NCBI GenBank assembly: GCA_016192825.1
Contig: JACPTK010000055.1
Span: 1 to 64,000, forward strand
Reading direction: 5' to 3'
From: Betaproteobacteria bacterium
Lineage (GTDB): Bacteria > Pseudomonadota > Gammaproteobacteria > Burkholderiales > SG8-41
Length of the DNA: 64,000 nucleotides
Part shown: positions 35,068 to 42,776 of the stretch, piece after piece
Position numbering within the stretch: the first letter of the stretch is position 1
Layout of the letters: the number at the start of each line of letters is the position of its first letter
Notes under the pieces: generated by a model
Told to the model about the DNA's origin: nothing
Databases searched by the model: none
What the model saw: the letters and a program-made list of their open reading frames with translations, nothing else
Translations under genes and position numbers: made by a program

Positions 35068-36435
35068 CTACGCTCGCAGCAGTGCAGTGAATCGGCGCCC
35101 TGACTCGAACGTTTCCAGCGACCGGATCGCGCGAACGATCGCAGCCGCGTCGCAGGGCAGCGGCGCCCGGGCCGCGAGCGTGTTGAACTTGGCTATCACC
35201 TCGTCATCGGTGCACGGATCGGCAGGCGACCCATGCGGATCGAGCGTGGCGGATTCCCGGACCTCGCCATTGTCCAGGTGCAACTGCACCCGCGAGCCTA
35301 CCCGGCGCGGGTAGGCCGCCTCGCTTTCAGGGTCGACCTTCAGCTCGACGCGTCGCGCAAGATCGTGAAGCACTGGATTCCGAATGGCATCCAGACTGTA
35401 GGCCTCGGGGTCCCGCGGATTTCCGGTGAGCGTCAACGCCGCGCAATAGGGCAGGCTGTACTGCGCCTCCATGGTGTCCGACGGCGACGGGTTGCCGTTG
35501 TGCTTCACGGCGAATGCGCTGGTCCCGATGACCACCTTCTTGATGCGATGGGTGGGGAGCGGCTGCGCGCCGCGCAGGTTCAGCAGCAACTGAGCCGGAC
35601 CCTGAATCCAGCCGCACGTGGGGAAGACCTTGATCCATACGTCCCGCAGCGCCCACTCTTCGCCCAGGGCGCGCCGTAACTGTTCGGGCGCGGCGGATCC
35701 GCCGCTGAACGCTTCGAGCAGGCCCATCCGGCCATCGATTGCCGATGCGGGGCCGGTAAAGCCCCGGCGGGCGAGCTGGGCCACGCGCACGCCGGCTTCG
35801 GCGGCGCGGCCGGCATGCATCCGCTTCACCATGCCCCCGCCGTGGCCGGCGGCGAAGCTCTTGACGCCCGACCCGGTTGAGCACGCAAGGCCGACGGCGC
35901 AGGCGAGCTGGTCGTAGGGCAGCCTCATCACCGCGCCCGCCGCGATGGCGGCTGCGACCGGGCCCACCACGCTGGTCTTGTGAAATCCGCGCTCGGAAGG
36001 ACCGGTTCCCAGCGCGAGGCTCAGCCGCGACATGGCCTCGTAGCCGACGACGACGCCGCGCAACAGGTTCGCGCCGGACGCATCAACCGATTCCGCCGCC
36101 GCCACGACGGCGGGAATGATCACCGTGCCCGGATGAACCAGCGCTGCGGCGATGACGTCGTCAAGCTCGAAACCGTGTATGGCCGTGCCGTTGCACATCG
36201 CCGCCGGCGCCGCGGGCAGCGTCCTGCGCTGGCCGAAGACCATGCATGGGCCTTGCGAGCGTTCGGCGGACATTTCGTCGAACATGATTCTGGACCACGG
36301 CTGGCCGGCCCCGAACAGGCCGCAGCCCAGCCCGTCGAGCAGGCACCACCTCGCGCGCGCCAGAACGTCTCGCGGTATCGCCTGCGCTTCCAGCGACAGC
36401 GCAAACCGCATCAGGTGCGCGGCCGGCGTGTCCAT
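35068..36435 (-). CDS. MmgE/PrpD family protein 4
   Basis: The 455-residue family member has ARWCLLDGLGCGLFG, HGFELDDVIAAALVHPG near residue 87 and MVKRMHAGRAAEAG near residue 203. The acidic pair, the HPG histidine and the Lys are present, but the first DDxH histidine reads Ile. It is convergent with the dehydrogenase at 33967 (18-bp gap). Upstream in the same direction lie a Bug receptor, a racemase-like protein, an Ldh oxidoreductase and another MmgE/PrpD, a set that looks like a carboxylate-degradation operon interrupted by a hairpin element. Confidence 0.87.
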   Translation of the reverse strand: MDTPAAHLMRFALSLEAQAIPRDVLARARWCLLDGLGCGLFGAGQPWSRIMFDEMSAERSQGPCMVFGQRRTLPAAPAAMCNGTAIHGFELDDVIAAALVHPGTVIIPAVVAAAESVDASGANLLRGVVVGYEAMSRLSLALGTGPSERGFHKTSVVGPVAAAIAAGAVMRLPYDQLACAVGLACSTGSGVKSFAAGHGGGMVKRMHAGRAAEAGVRVAQLARRGFTGPASAIDGRMGLLEAFSGGSAAPEQLRRALGEEWALRDVWIKVFPTCGWIQGPAQLLLNLRGAQPLPTHRIKKVVIGTSAFAVKHNGNPSPSDTMEAQYSLPYCAALTLTGNPRDPEAYSLDAIRNPVLHDLARRVELKVDPESEAAYPRRVGSRVQLHLDNGEVRESATLDPHGSPADPCTDDEVIAKFNTLAARAPLPCDAAAIVRAIRSLETFESGRRFTALLRA

Positions 36436-36496
36436 CGGAGGCCAATTGGGGCCGTTACACTGGGGCTCATTCGAAATTCGCGGGCGGTTTTGCCAT

Positions 36497-36534
36497 TAGC
36501 AGCCTGTCGGACACTTAAGTCCGACAGGCTGCTA
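36497..36534. repeat. Solo TAGCAGCCTGTCGGAC hairpin, copy D
   Basis: TAGCAGCCTGTCGGAC, loop ACTTAA, exact complement. The preceding bases ATTCG...CGGGCGGTTTTGCCAT match the inner side of the right end of copy C, so this is a one-ended remnant or recombined copy. Its right arm gives the TAG stop (36532-36534) of the Bug gene. Confidence 0.85.
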
Positions 36535-37518
36535 GAGATGTATGTTCTCCCGCTTGATGACGATCTCCCACTTCTTGCGCTCCTCGATCAGGTGGGAGCG
36601 AAAGCGCTCCGGCGTTCCCCCGAGCACCTGCGCGCCGAGGTCGGTCATCTTCTTGCGATAGGCCGGATCGTTCAGGACTTCGTTGACCAGCTTGCTGAGC
36701 AGCGCGGCTCTGGCCCGGGGCGTCTTGGCGGGCAGCAGCAGCCCGTGGGTGACGCCTGCCTGGAATCCCCGGAAACCGCTCTCGTCGAACGTCGGCAGAT
36801 CGGGGAGCTGCTCGGAACGCGTGAGGCTGGCAATGGCCAGACCGCGCGCCCGTCCGCCGCGGATGTGACCGATGGAGGTGAGGGTGCTGTCGAACAGGAG
36901 CTGGATTTCATCGCCGAGCAGGGCGGTCAGGGAAGGCGCCGCGCCCTTGTAGGGCACGTGCACGAGCTTGATCCCGGCCAATCCCTTGAACAATTCCCCC
37001 GCAAGATGAGGGGACGTGCTCACCCCGCCGGACCCGAAATGAAGTCCCGCCGGCCGGCTCTTTGCGTAGGCGACCAGCTCCGCAAGGGATTTCGCGGGCG
37101 CCGCGCTCACCAGCAGCACGTGCGGGGCGCGGCTCACCAGGGCCAGCGGCTGGAAGTCGTCAAGGCTGAACGGCAATTTCTTCCGCAGGATCGGGTTGAC
37201 CGTGAAAATCTGGTCGGACGCGAAAAACAGCGTGTATCCGTCTGGGGTCGATCCCGCCGCGGCCACGGCGGCTATGCTGCCCCCGGCGCCGGATCGGTTC
37301 TCGACCACCACGGGCTGGCCCAGCCGGCCCCTGAGCGCTTCGGCCAGGCGGCGCGCATTGAGATCCCCGCTGCCGCCGGGGGCCATCGCCGAGATGAAGC
37401 GGGCGGGCCGGGTGGGGAAGTCCTCCGCGAGGTTCGCCGTGGACCACAGGAAACACGCTCCGGCGAGCGTGGCCATGCCAAGGGCCGAGATGAAGCGCTG
37501 CGTGCGATGGTCTTTCAT
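36532..37518 (-). CDS. Bug-type tripartite tricarboxylate receptor
   Basis: The 328-residue TctC/Bug protein has a signal peptide (MKDHRTQRFISALGMATLAGACFLW...) and FPTRPARFISAMAPGGSGDLNAR, VVVENRSGAGGSIAA, HFGSGGVSTSPHLAGELFKG and VPYKGAAPSLTALLGDE. It should bind a carboxylate in the periplasm. It ends NIHL then TAG from the hairpin arm. Downstream of a racemase-like gene with a gap of 38 bp. Confidence 0.92.
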   Translation of the reverse strand: MKDHRTQRFISALGMATLAGACFLWSTANLAEDFPTRPARFISAMAPGGSGDLNARRLAEALRGRLGQPVVVENRSGAGGSIAAVAAAGSTPDGYTLFFASDQIFTVNPILRKKLPFSLDDFQPLALVSRAPHVLLVSAAPAKSLAELVAYAKSRPAGLHFGSGGVSTSPHLAGELFKGLAGIKLVHVPYKGAAPSLTALLGDEIQLLFDSTLTSIGHIRGGRARGLAIASLTRSEQLPDLPTFDESGFRGFQAGVTHGLLLPAKTPRARAALLSKLVNEVLNDPAYRKKMTDLGAQVLGGTPERFRSHLIEERKKWEIVIKRENIHL

Positions 37519-37556
37519 GAATGAATACTCCTCAGATGTAATGGCTGCTGCCGTCG

Positions 37557-38357
37557 TTATCGGGCTCCCGGGTAGACATCCGGTCCGTAAAAATCCCGGA
37601 TGCGCTTGAGAAAATCCCCGCTCGGCGCGGCGTAGCCCAGGCGCTTGCTCTTGAACCGGCCGCCGGATAGTTTTCTCAACTTCACCGCCACTTCCCCCAT
37701 CTTCACGAGCTCGTAGATGCCGTTCAGGATGGGGGTGTTGTCGACCTCGAAAATGCGGTCCTCGGCGAGAAACACGATGATGTCGCCGCCGGCGGGAATG
37801 ATCACCTCCGCGCCGCGCTCGATGAGACTTTTCGCGCCGGCCATGAAGTCGGACATCACCTTGTCGCGCCGGGGCTTCTCCGCCATGGCTTTCTTCAGCT
37901 CCAGCGGTGAGGTGTTCAACGGCACGCAGCCGACGAGGCGGCCTTCCAGGCCGGCGCGGCGGACGTTCTCGAGGTTGCGCGGCGTCCATTTCTCGCTCAC
38001 CGTCATGAGCCCGAACGTCGCCCCCATCATGCAGGCGATATGGAGGCTGGTTTCGGAGAGGCCGAGGACCGGGATGTTGACGACTTCGCGCGCCTCGCGT
38101 ATGCCCGCGTCGCTCGAGTTGCCGATGAGGAACGCGTCGTAGCCCTCCCGCTCCGCGCGCATCGCGTTGTAGACGACTTCTTTCGTGTCGTTCAGCTCGA
38201 GGAAGCGGTAGTGCACCCCGAATCCCGAGGACTGCTCGATGCCGTGGATGTCGACCTGCGTTCCGGGATCCGTGCAGGCGTCCACGGCGCTGCGGAGCAG
38301 CCTGCCGTAGGGAGAGCCGTTGATGTCACGGACCAGGCTCTGGTACCACAGCTTCAT
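37557..38357 (-). CDS. Asp/Glu racemase superfamily protein without catalytic cysteines
   Basis: The 266-residue protein starts MKLWYQSLVRDINGSPYGR and has the racemase-family middle EREGYDAFLIGNSSDAGIREAREVVNIPVLGLSE and the second-domain AEVIIPAGGDIIVFLAED. Neither expected Cys position holds Cys (GNSSDAG; IPAGGDI). This is the same peculiarity as in the protein at 29095. It lies in an operon with Bug, Ldh-type and MmgE/PrpD genes, hinting at a role on the same organic acid. Confidence 0.77.
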   Translation of the reverse strand: MKLWYQSLVRDINGSPYGRLLRSAVDACTDPGTQVDIHGIEQSSGFGVHYRFLELNDTKEVVYNAMRAEREGYDAFLIGNSSDAGIREAREVVNIPVLGLSETSLHIACMMGATFGLMTVSEKWTPRNLENVRRAGLEGRLVGCVPLNTSPLELKKAMAEKPRRDKVMSDFMAGAKSLIERGAEVIIPAGGDIIVFLAEDRIFEVDNTPILNGIYELVKMGEVAVKLRKLSGGRFKSKRLGYAAPSGDFLKRIRDFYGPDVYPGAR

Positions 38358-38399
38358 GACGGTCTTCCCTTGATCTTGAGCGCCATCGCCGGGCCCGCC

Positions 38400-39380
38400 T
38401 CAAGCGGATAACTCGAGTATGCGGGCATAGACCCGGTCGTCCAGTTGAATCACGCCCGCCGCGGCCGCGTGCTTGCGATGTTGCACGCTGCCGTCGCCCG
38501 GAGCCCTTACCTTCACCGTGCCGGGCGCCGGCCGGGTCGTGTTGATCACCTTCCTCATCTCGGACACCCGGGACCGGAACTCGTCGCCCGGCATGAGCAG
38601 CCCGGGATCGAAGACCAGGAAAAACAACCCCCAGTTGCGGACGTCCTCGACGACGACGGCGCTGCCCGCGAGAATTCCCAGCAGCTGCACCGCCAGCGAC
38701 AATCCGCTGCCACGATGGCCCCCCCACGGCAGGAAAGCGCCGGCCACGGCGGCATCGGGATCGACCGTCGGCCGACCGCCGGAATCGATCGCCACCCCCG
38801 GGTGCAGCGCCTCGCCTTTGGCCTTGCTGAGGAGGACATGCCCCCAGGTCGTCGTCGCGGTGCCGATATCGATGACCAGGGGATCGTCCTCGCTCGGAAA
38901 CGCGATGGCAAACGGATTCGTGCCCATGACACGGTCGATGCCCCCGAACGGCGCCACGCGGGCCGTCGTGTTGGTGGTGTGCATCGCCACGTAACCCTGC
39001 CGGGCCGCGCGCTCGACGTAATAGCTCAGGCGGCCGCTGAACCAGGTATTGTTGACGCCCACGATCGCGACGCCGCTCTTCTTGCAGATCTCGATCGCCT
39101 TGTCGATCGCGGCGATCGACACGACGTAGGCGATGTTGTCGCCGCCGTCGATGAGGGCCGACGTTGCGCTTTCGCGCACCACCCGGACATCTCCGGCCGG
39201 CGGCTTTCGGCGCAGCTCCTCGATGATGGTCGGCACGCGCGGCAGGCTCGAGAATTCGTGCCCGCACAGCGCGGCATCGACCAGATGCTCGGCGACCAGC
39301 CGCGCGTGCGGCTCCGACATGCCGTGTCGCGTCAGGGCTCGCACGGCGAGCCCGATGGCTTCCGTTACGGTCAGTTTCAT
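38400..39380 (-). CDS. Malate/L-lactate dehydrogenase (Ldh2) family oxidoreductase
   Basis: The 326-residue protein of the YlbC/AllD/ComC family has GVNNTWFSGRLSYYVERAARQGYVAMHTTNT, NPFAIAFPSEDDPLVIDIGTATTTWG and LPWGGHRGSGLSLAVQLLGILAG. The usual GHDSHG motif reads GHEFSSLPR, so the second His, the expected catalytic base, is replaced by Ser. The ATG overlaps the stop of the upstream MmgE/PrpD gene in an ATGA, implying translational coupling. Expected: NAD-dependent oxidation of a 2-hydroxyacid, if still active. Confidence 0.85.
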   Translation of the reverse strand: MKLTVTEAIGLAVRALTRHGMSEPHARLVAEHLVDAALCGHEFSSLPRVPTIIEELRRKPPAGDVRVVRESATSALIDGGDNIAYVVSIAAIDKAIEICKKSGVAIVGVNNTWFSGRLSYYVERAARQGYVAMHTTNTTARVAPFGGIDRVMGTNPFAIAFPSEDDPLVIDIGTATTTWGHVLLSKAKGEALHPGVAIDSGGRPTVDPDAAVAGAFLPWGGHRGSGLSLAVQLLGILAGSAVVVEDVRNWGLFFLVFDPGLLMPGDEFRSRVSEMRKVINTTRPAPGTVKVRAPGDGSVQHRKHAAAAGVIQLDDRVYARILELSA

Positions 39381-40717
39381 GATCGAACGGCGGCCGTGAG
39401 GCACGCCCCCAGAATGTTCACGTCCTGCAGCGTATCGAGCCCCATCACGAGGTCCCGGACCCGCTCCCCGGCGCCCCCCAGGACGTCACGGGTCAGCGCC
39501 AGGAACTTGTTTTCGATTTCCGCGGCGCTCAACGGGCACTCCGGCTCGCCCTTCGCATTGTCGATATGACCGGTGAAGCGCCGGCCGTCCGCCAGCGTCA
39601 ATTCCGCCGATGACGCGCGCTTGTCCGGATAACCCTGGTCGAGCCGCTTGTCGACCTCGACGCGGATACGTCCCATCATTTCGCGTATGCGCGGGTCGGC
39701 GACGTTCGCGTCGCTGTACTGGAAGACCGACGCATCGCCCTTGACCAACGCCGCCGCCACTGCGAAAGCAACGCTGAATTGCGCCTCGCTGCCGTTCGCT
39801 GGCTCGTGAATTTCCGCTGCATGGGTCACGGAGTCAACGCGGATCCGAAGGCCGGCGATCGTCTCCGGTCTGATCGCGTTGGCTCTCACGATGTCCTGCA
39901 CCACGTCGACGGGCGCGTGGTTGCCGCGGCAACCGCCGTGCACCTTGACGTAGGTCTCAAATATGCGGAAGTCGGTGCCGAGCCCGGTCACAAGGTCGGC
40001 GCTTGCTGCGTTGTCCGCGAAGGCCCTGAGGAAACCGCCCTCGATGATGCTGTCCGCACCTTCCGCGCCCTGCGCGGCGAACAGCGTGGCCACGAGGCCG
40101 CCCTCGCAGCTGCGCGCCACCTGGATCGGCTGGCTCGCCGAGCTCTTGAGCGCCTCCTTCAGGCCCACGCCCAGGTTGCATGCGATCGCGAGCGCGTTTT
40201 TCGCCGCGCCGGGCGCGAACCGCAGCAGGTTTGCGCAGGCGGCGGCCGACGCTGCAGCGCCGATCACCGCCGTGCTCTGGAATCCACGCACGACGGTGGA
40301 CGGATAAATCGCCCGGCCCAGGCGCAGGAAGATTTCGTAGCCGGCGGCGACCGCGGCGATCAGGCGCTTCCCCGCCGCCCGTTCCACCTCTGCGAGCGCC
40401 ACCGCGCCCGGGATGACCACCGACGAGGGATGGCCTCCGGTGAACCGCGAGCCGTCGTCGAGATACAGGGCGTGCGACAGGAAACTGTTGAGCAGGGTCG
40501 CGTCGCGCGCCGAGAAGCTTTGCCCCACGCCCCAACCGGCCGCCGGCCCGGCGCCGCCGAGCAGGGGCAGCAGTTGCCGGTGGCAGCCCATGTGGCAGCC
40601 CGCGAGCGCCGCGGCCAGGCAATCGAGCACGCGCAGCTTGACCGTCTCGACCACGTTGACCGGCAGGTCCTCGTAGTGCGTCTGCGCGATGAATTTTCCG
40701 AATTCGCTTACCAGCAT
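39377..40717 (-). CDS. MmgE/PrpD family protein 5 (altered Lys motif)
   Basis: The 446-residue member has RVLDCLAAALAGC early and ALYLDDGSRFTGGHPSS near residue 84, so the LDD and GGHPS marks are present. The Lys segment of the family reads SSASQPIQVARSCEGG, with no KR-h-G pattern. It is first gene of the leftward operon and is divergent from the LysR gene at 40820. Coupled by ATGA overlap to the Ldh-type gene. Confidence 0.85.
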   Translation of the reverse strand: MLVSEFGKFIAQTHYEDLPVNVVETVKLRVLDCLAAALAGCHMGCHRQLLPLLGGAGPAAGWGVGQSFSARDATLLNSFLSHALYLDDGSRFTGGHPSSVVIPGAVALAEVERAAGKRLIAAVAAGYEIFLRLGRAIYPSTVVRGFQSTAVIGAAASAAACANLLRFAPGAAKNALAIACNLGVGLKEALKSSASQPIQVARSCEGGLVATLFAAQGAEGADSIIEGGFLRAFADNAASADLVTGLGTDFRIFETYVKVHGGCRGNHAPVDVVQDIVRANAIRPETIAGLRIRVDSVTHAAEIHEPANGSEAQFSVAFAVAAALVKGDASVFQYSDANVADPRIREMMGRIRVEVDKRLDQGYPDKRASSAELTLADGRRFTGHIDNAKGEPECPLSAAEIENKFLALTRDVLGGAGERVRDLVMGLDTLQDVNILGACLTAAVRS

Positions 40718-40819
40718 CGGGACGGACTGGGGACCACCCTTGCCGCCGGGGTGGGCCGCGCGTGACCAATAAGACGAAATGATATTATTTCCATAAGCTC
40801 AATCAAGTCTGCTGATGCC
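40718..40819. promoter_or_regulatory. Divergent promoter region with AT-rich palindrome AATGATATTATT
   Basis: AAATGATATTATT at 40777-40789 is a near-palindrome in otherwise GC-rich DNA, 30 bp before the LysR start. The same 12-mer AAATGATATTAT occurs at 47815-47826 and a variant at 57630-57645. It is a candidate operator for the LysR regulator or another shared regulator. Confidence 0.45.
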
Positions 40820-41737
40820 GTGACGCTCAAGCAACTGGAGACGTTCTATTGGGTCTGCCGGCTCGGGGGGTTTGCCGCAGCCGCCAAGCACCTGCATTCG
40901 ACGCAGTCCGCGGTCTCCATGCGCATCCAGGATCTCGAAAGCAGCCTGGGCATCCCGCTCTTCGATCGCAGCCAGCGCTCCGCGCGGCTGACGGCCAAGG
41001 GGCAGGAGCTCGTCAAGTACGCCGAGCAGTTGATGACGGTCGCCACGGAAATCCGGCATCGGATCGGCGACCCGCGCGTGCTGTCGGGCACGGTCAGGCT
41101 GGGCGTCACCGAGCTGGTTGCCGTCACCTGGCTGCCGAAGCTGGCCACCGCCATCAACGAGAATTATCCCGGCATCGTGCTCGAGCTCGACGTCGACCTG
41201 ACACTCAATCAGCTGCAGAAGCTCCAGAACGGCGACCTCGACGTCACCGTGCTGCCGGGACCCATCACTGAGCCAGGGCTCGCCAACGTGCCCCTGGGCG
41301 CGGTCGAGTTTGCCTGGATGGCGAGCCCCAAGCTCGGCGTGCCGCGCGGGAAGCTGACCCCCCGCGATCTTCACGCCTGGCCGCTCCTGACTCTCACGCG
41401 TACCTCGAACTTGCACAAGCTGCTGGGCGCCTGGTTCGAGGAGAGCGGCGCGACTGCGCGCCGCGTGGACGTCTGCAACAGCATCGGCGTGCTCGGCGCG
41501 CTCACCATCGCCGGCCTCGGCGTGAGCTTCCTGCCGCGCGAGCATTTCGGCCGCGAGGTCGACAGCGGGCAGCTCCAGGTCCTCGATCTCGCGCCCCGAT
41601 TGCCCGATCTCGAATACTTCGCGGTCTTCGAGAAGCGCCAGACGCAGCCCCTGTCGCAGACCATCGCGCACCTCGCCCAGCAGTGCAGCAGCTTCCGGAA
41701 GCCCAGCCCGCCTCCCAGGACCCGAAAACGCGGATGA
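40820..41737 (+). CDS. LysR-family transcriptional regulator
   Basis: The 305-residue protein has MTLKQLETFYWVCRLGGFAAAAKHLHSTQSAVSMRIQDLE (winged helix-turn-helix) and an effector domain with VRLGVTELVAVTWLPKLATAINE. GTG start at 40820. It is divergent from the MmgE/PrpD-Ldh-racemase-Bug operon, so control of that operon is likely; the shared palindrome suggests it may also control the mutase/flavoprotein and TRAP operons. Confidence 0.92.
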   Translation: MTLKQLETFYWVCRLGGFAAAAKHLHSTQSAVSMRIQDLESSLGIPLFDRSQRSARLTAKGQELVKYAEQLMTVATEIRHRIGDPRVLSGTVRLGVTELVAVTWLPKLATAINENYPGIVLELDVDLTLNQLQKLQNGDLDVTVLPGPITEPGLANVPLGAVEFAWMASPKLGVPRGKLTPRDLHAWPLLTLTRTSNLHKLLGAWFEESGATARRVDVCNSIGVLGALTIAGLGVSFLPREHFGREVDSGQLQVLDLAPRLPDLEYFAVFEKRQTQPLSQTIAHLAQQCSSFRKPSPPPRTRKRG

Positions 41738-41756
41738 ACGCGGCAGCACGGCCGTG

Positions 41757-42776
41757 TCACGCGCCGCCGTTCGCCGCGAGCCGGATTGCAGCCGCGACGG
41801 CGTCCTCATGCCGCAGCTCGCCGCGGCCGAGCGCCGCGCACAGCTCATCGAGCTTTGCGCTTTCAACTCCGTGCAGGCGCTGGCGAACGGCATCCCCGGC
41901 TTCCTGCGCGATCATCCGGCGCATGCGTTCCCGCAATCGCTCCTCGCGCCGCCGCCCGCACGCCCCCGCCATTGCGTCGATCGCGTCCGCCAGCTCGGCA
42001 GTGCCTTCTCCGGTGGTCGCCGTCACGCGCAGGATCCGCGGCTGCCGCGAGCGGTCCGGCCTCAGGCCGACCAGGTAGTTGAGCTCCAGCTCGGTCCGGT
42101 CGGCGAGCGGCAGGTCGCATTTGCTGACCACGAAAATATCGGCGATCTCCAGTATCCCGGCCTTGATCGCCTGGATATCGTCGCCCAGCCCCGGCGGGCA
42201 CACGACAACGCGTATGTCGGCGATGTCGGCGATCTCGACCTCCGACTGCCCCGCGCCGACGGTCTCGACGATGATCGTCTCGAAGCCGGCCGCGTCCAGC
42301 ACGTCCACCACCCGGAACACGGCGCGCGAAAGCCCGCCGAGGTGCCCGCGCGAGGCCAGCGAGCGGATGAATACGCGCTCGGCAAGCGCATGCCGCTCCA
42401 TGCGAATGCGGTCCCCCAGCAGCGCCCCGCCGGAAAACGGGCTCGAGGGATCGACCGCCACCACCGCCACGGACCTGCCGCGGCGGGTGAACGCGCCGAT
42501 CAGCTCGCTCACCAGCGTCGACTTGCCGCCGCCGGGCGGCCCGGTGATGCCCAGGACGAGCGCGTGCCCCAGGTGCGCGTGGATGCCGCGTATGATGGCG
42601 TCGCCGGCCGCGGTTTCGTTCTCCACTTCCGAGATCGCGCGCGCGATCGCCCGGCGATCCCCTTGCAGGATGCCGGCGGGCAGCGTCGTGTTCGGCGCAG
42701 TCACGGCAATCGCCTGAGCGCTGTTCCGGCCGGGATGCACGTTGCGCCGGGACGGGTTCGCCGCCGCGCGCTTCAC
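41757..42776 (-). CDS. meaB: MeaB/ArgK-type G3E GTPase, B12 mutase chaperone
   Basis: The 339-residue protein has Walker A LGITGPPGGGKSTLVSEL near residue 77, AVVAVDPSSPFSGGALLGDRIRM, VETVGAGQSEVEIADIAD and VSKCDLP, all diagnostic of MeaB. It loads and protects the cobalamin of acyl-CoA mutases using GTP. GTG start at 42776 overlaps the stop of the MmgE/PrpD gene in GTGA; a much longer open frame upstream is a shadow of that gene. It is last in the operon that begins with the mutase subunits, which fits its role. Confidence 0.93.
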   Translation of the reverse strand: MKRAAANPSRRNVHPGRNSAQAIAVTAPNTTLPAGILQGDRRAIARAISEVENETAAGDAIIRGIHAHLGHALVLGITGPPGGGKSTLVSELIGAFTRRGRSVAVVAVDPSSPFSGGALLGDRIRMERHALAERVFIRSLASRGHLGGLSRAVFRVVDVLDAAGFETIIVETVGAGQSEVEIADIADIRVVVCPPGLGDDIQAIKAGILEIADIFVVSKCDLPLADRTELELNYLVGLRPDRSRQPRILRVTATTGEGTAELADAIDAMAGACGRRREERLRERMRRMIAQEAGDAVRQRLHGVESAKLDELCAALGRGELRHEDAVAAAIRLAANGGA

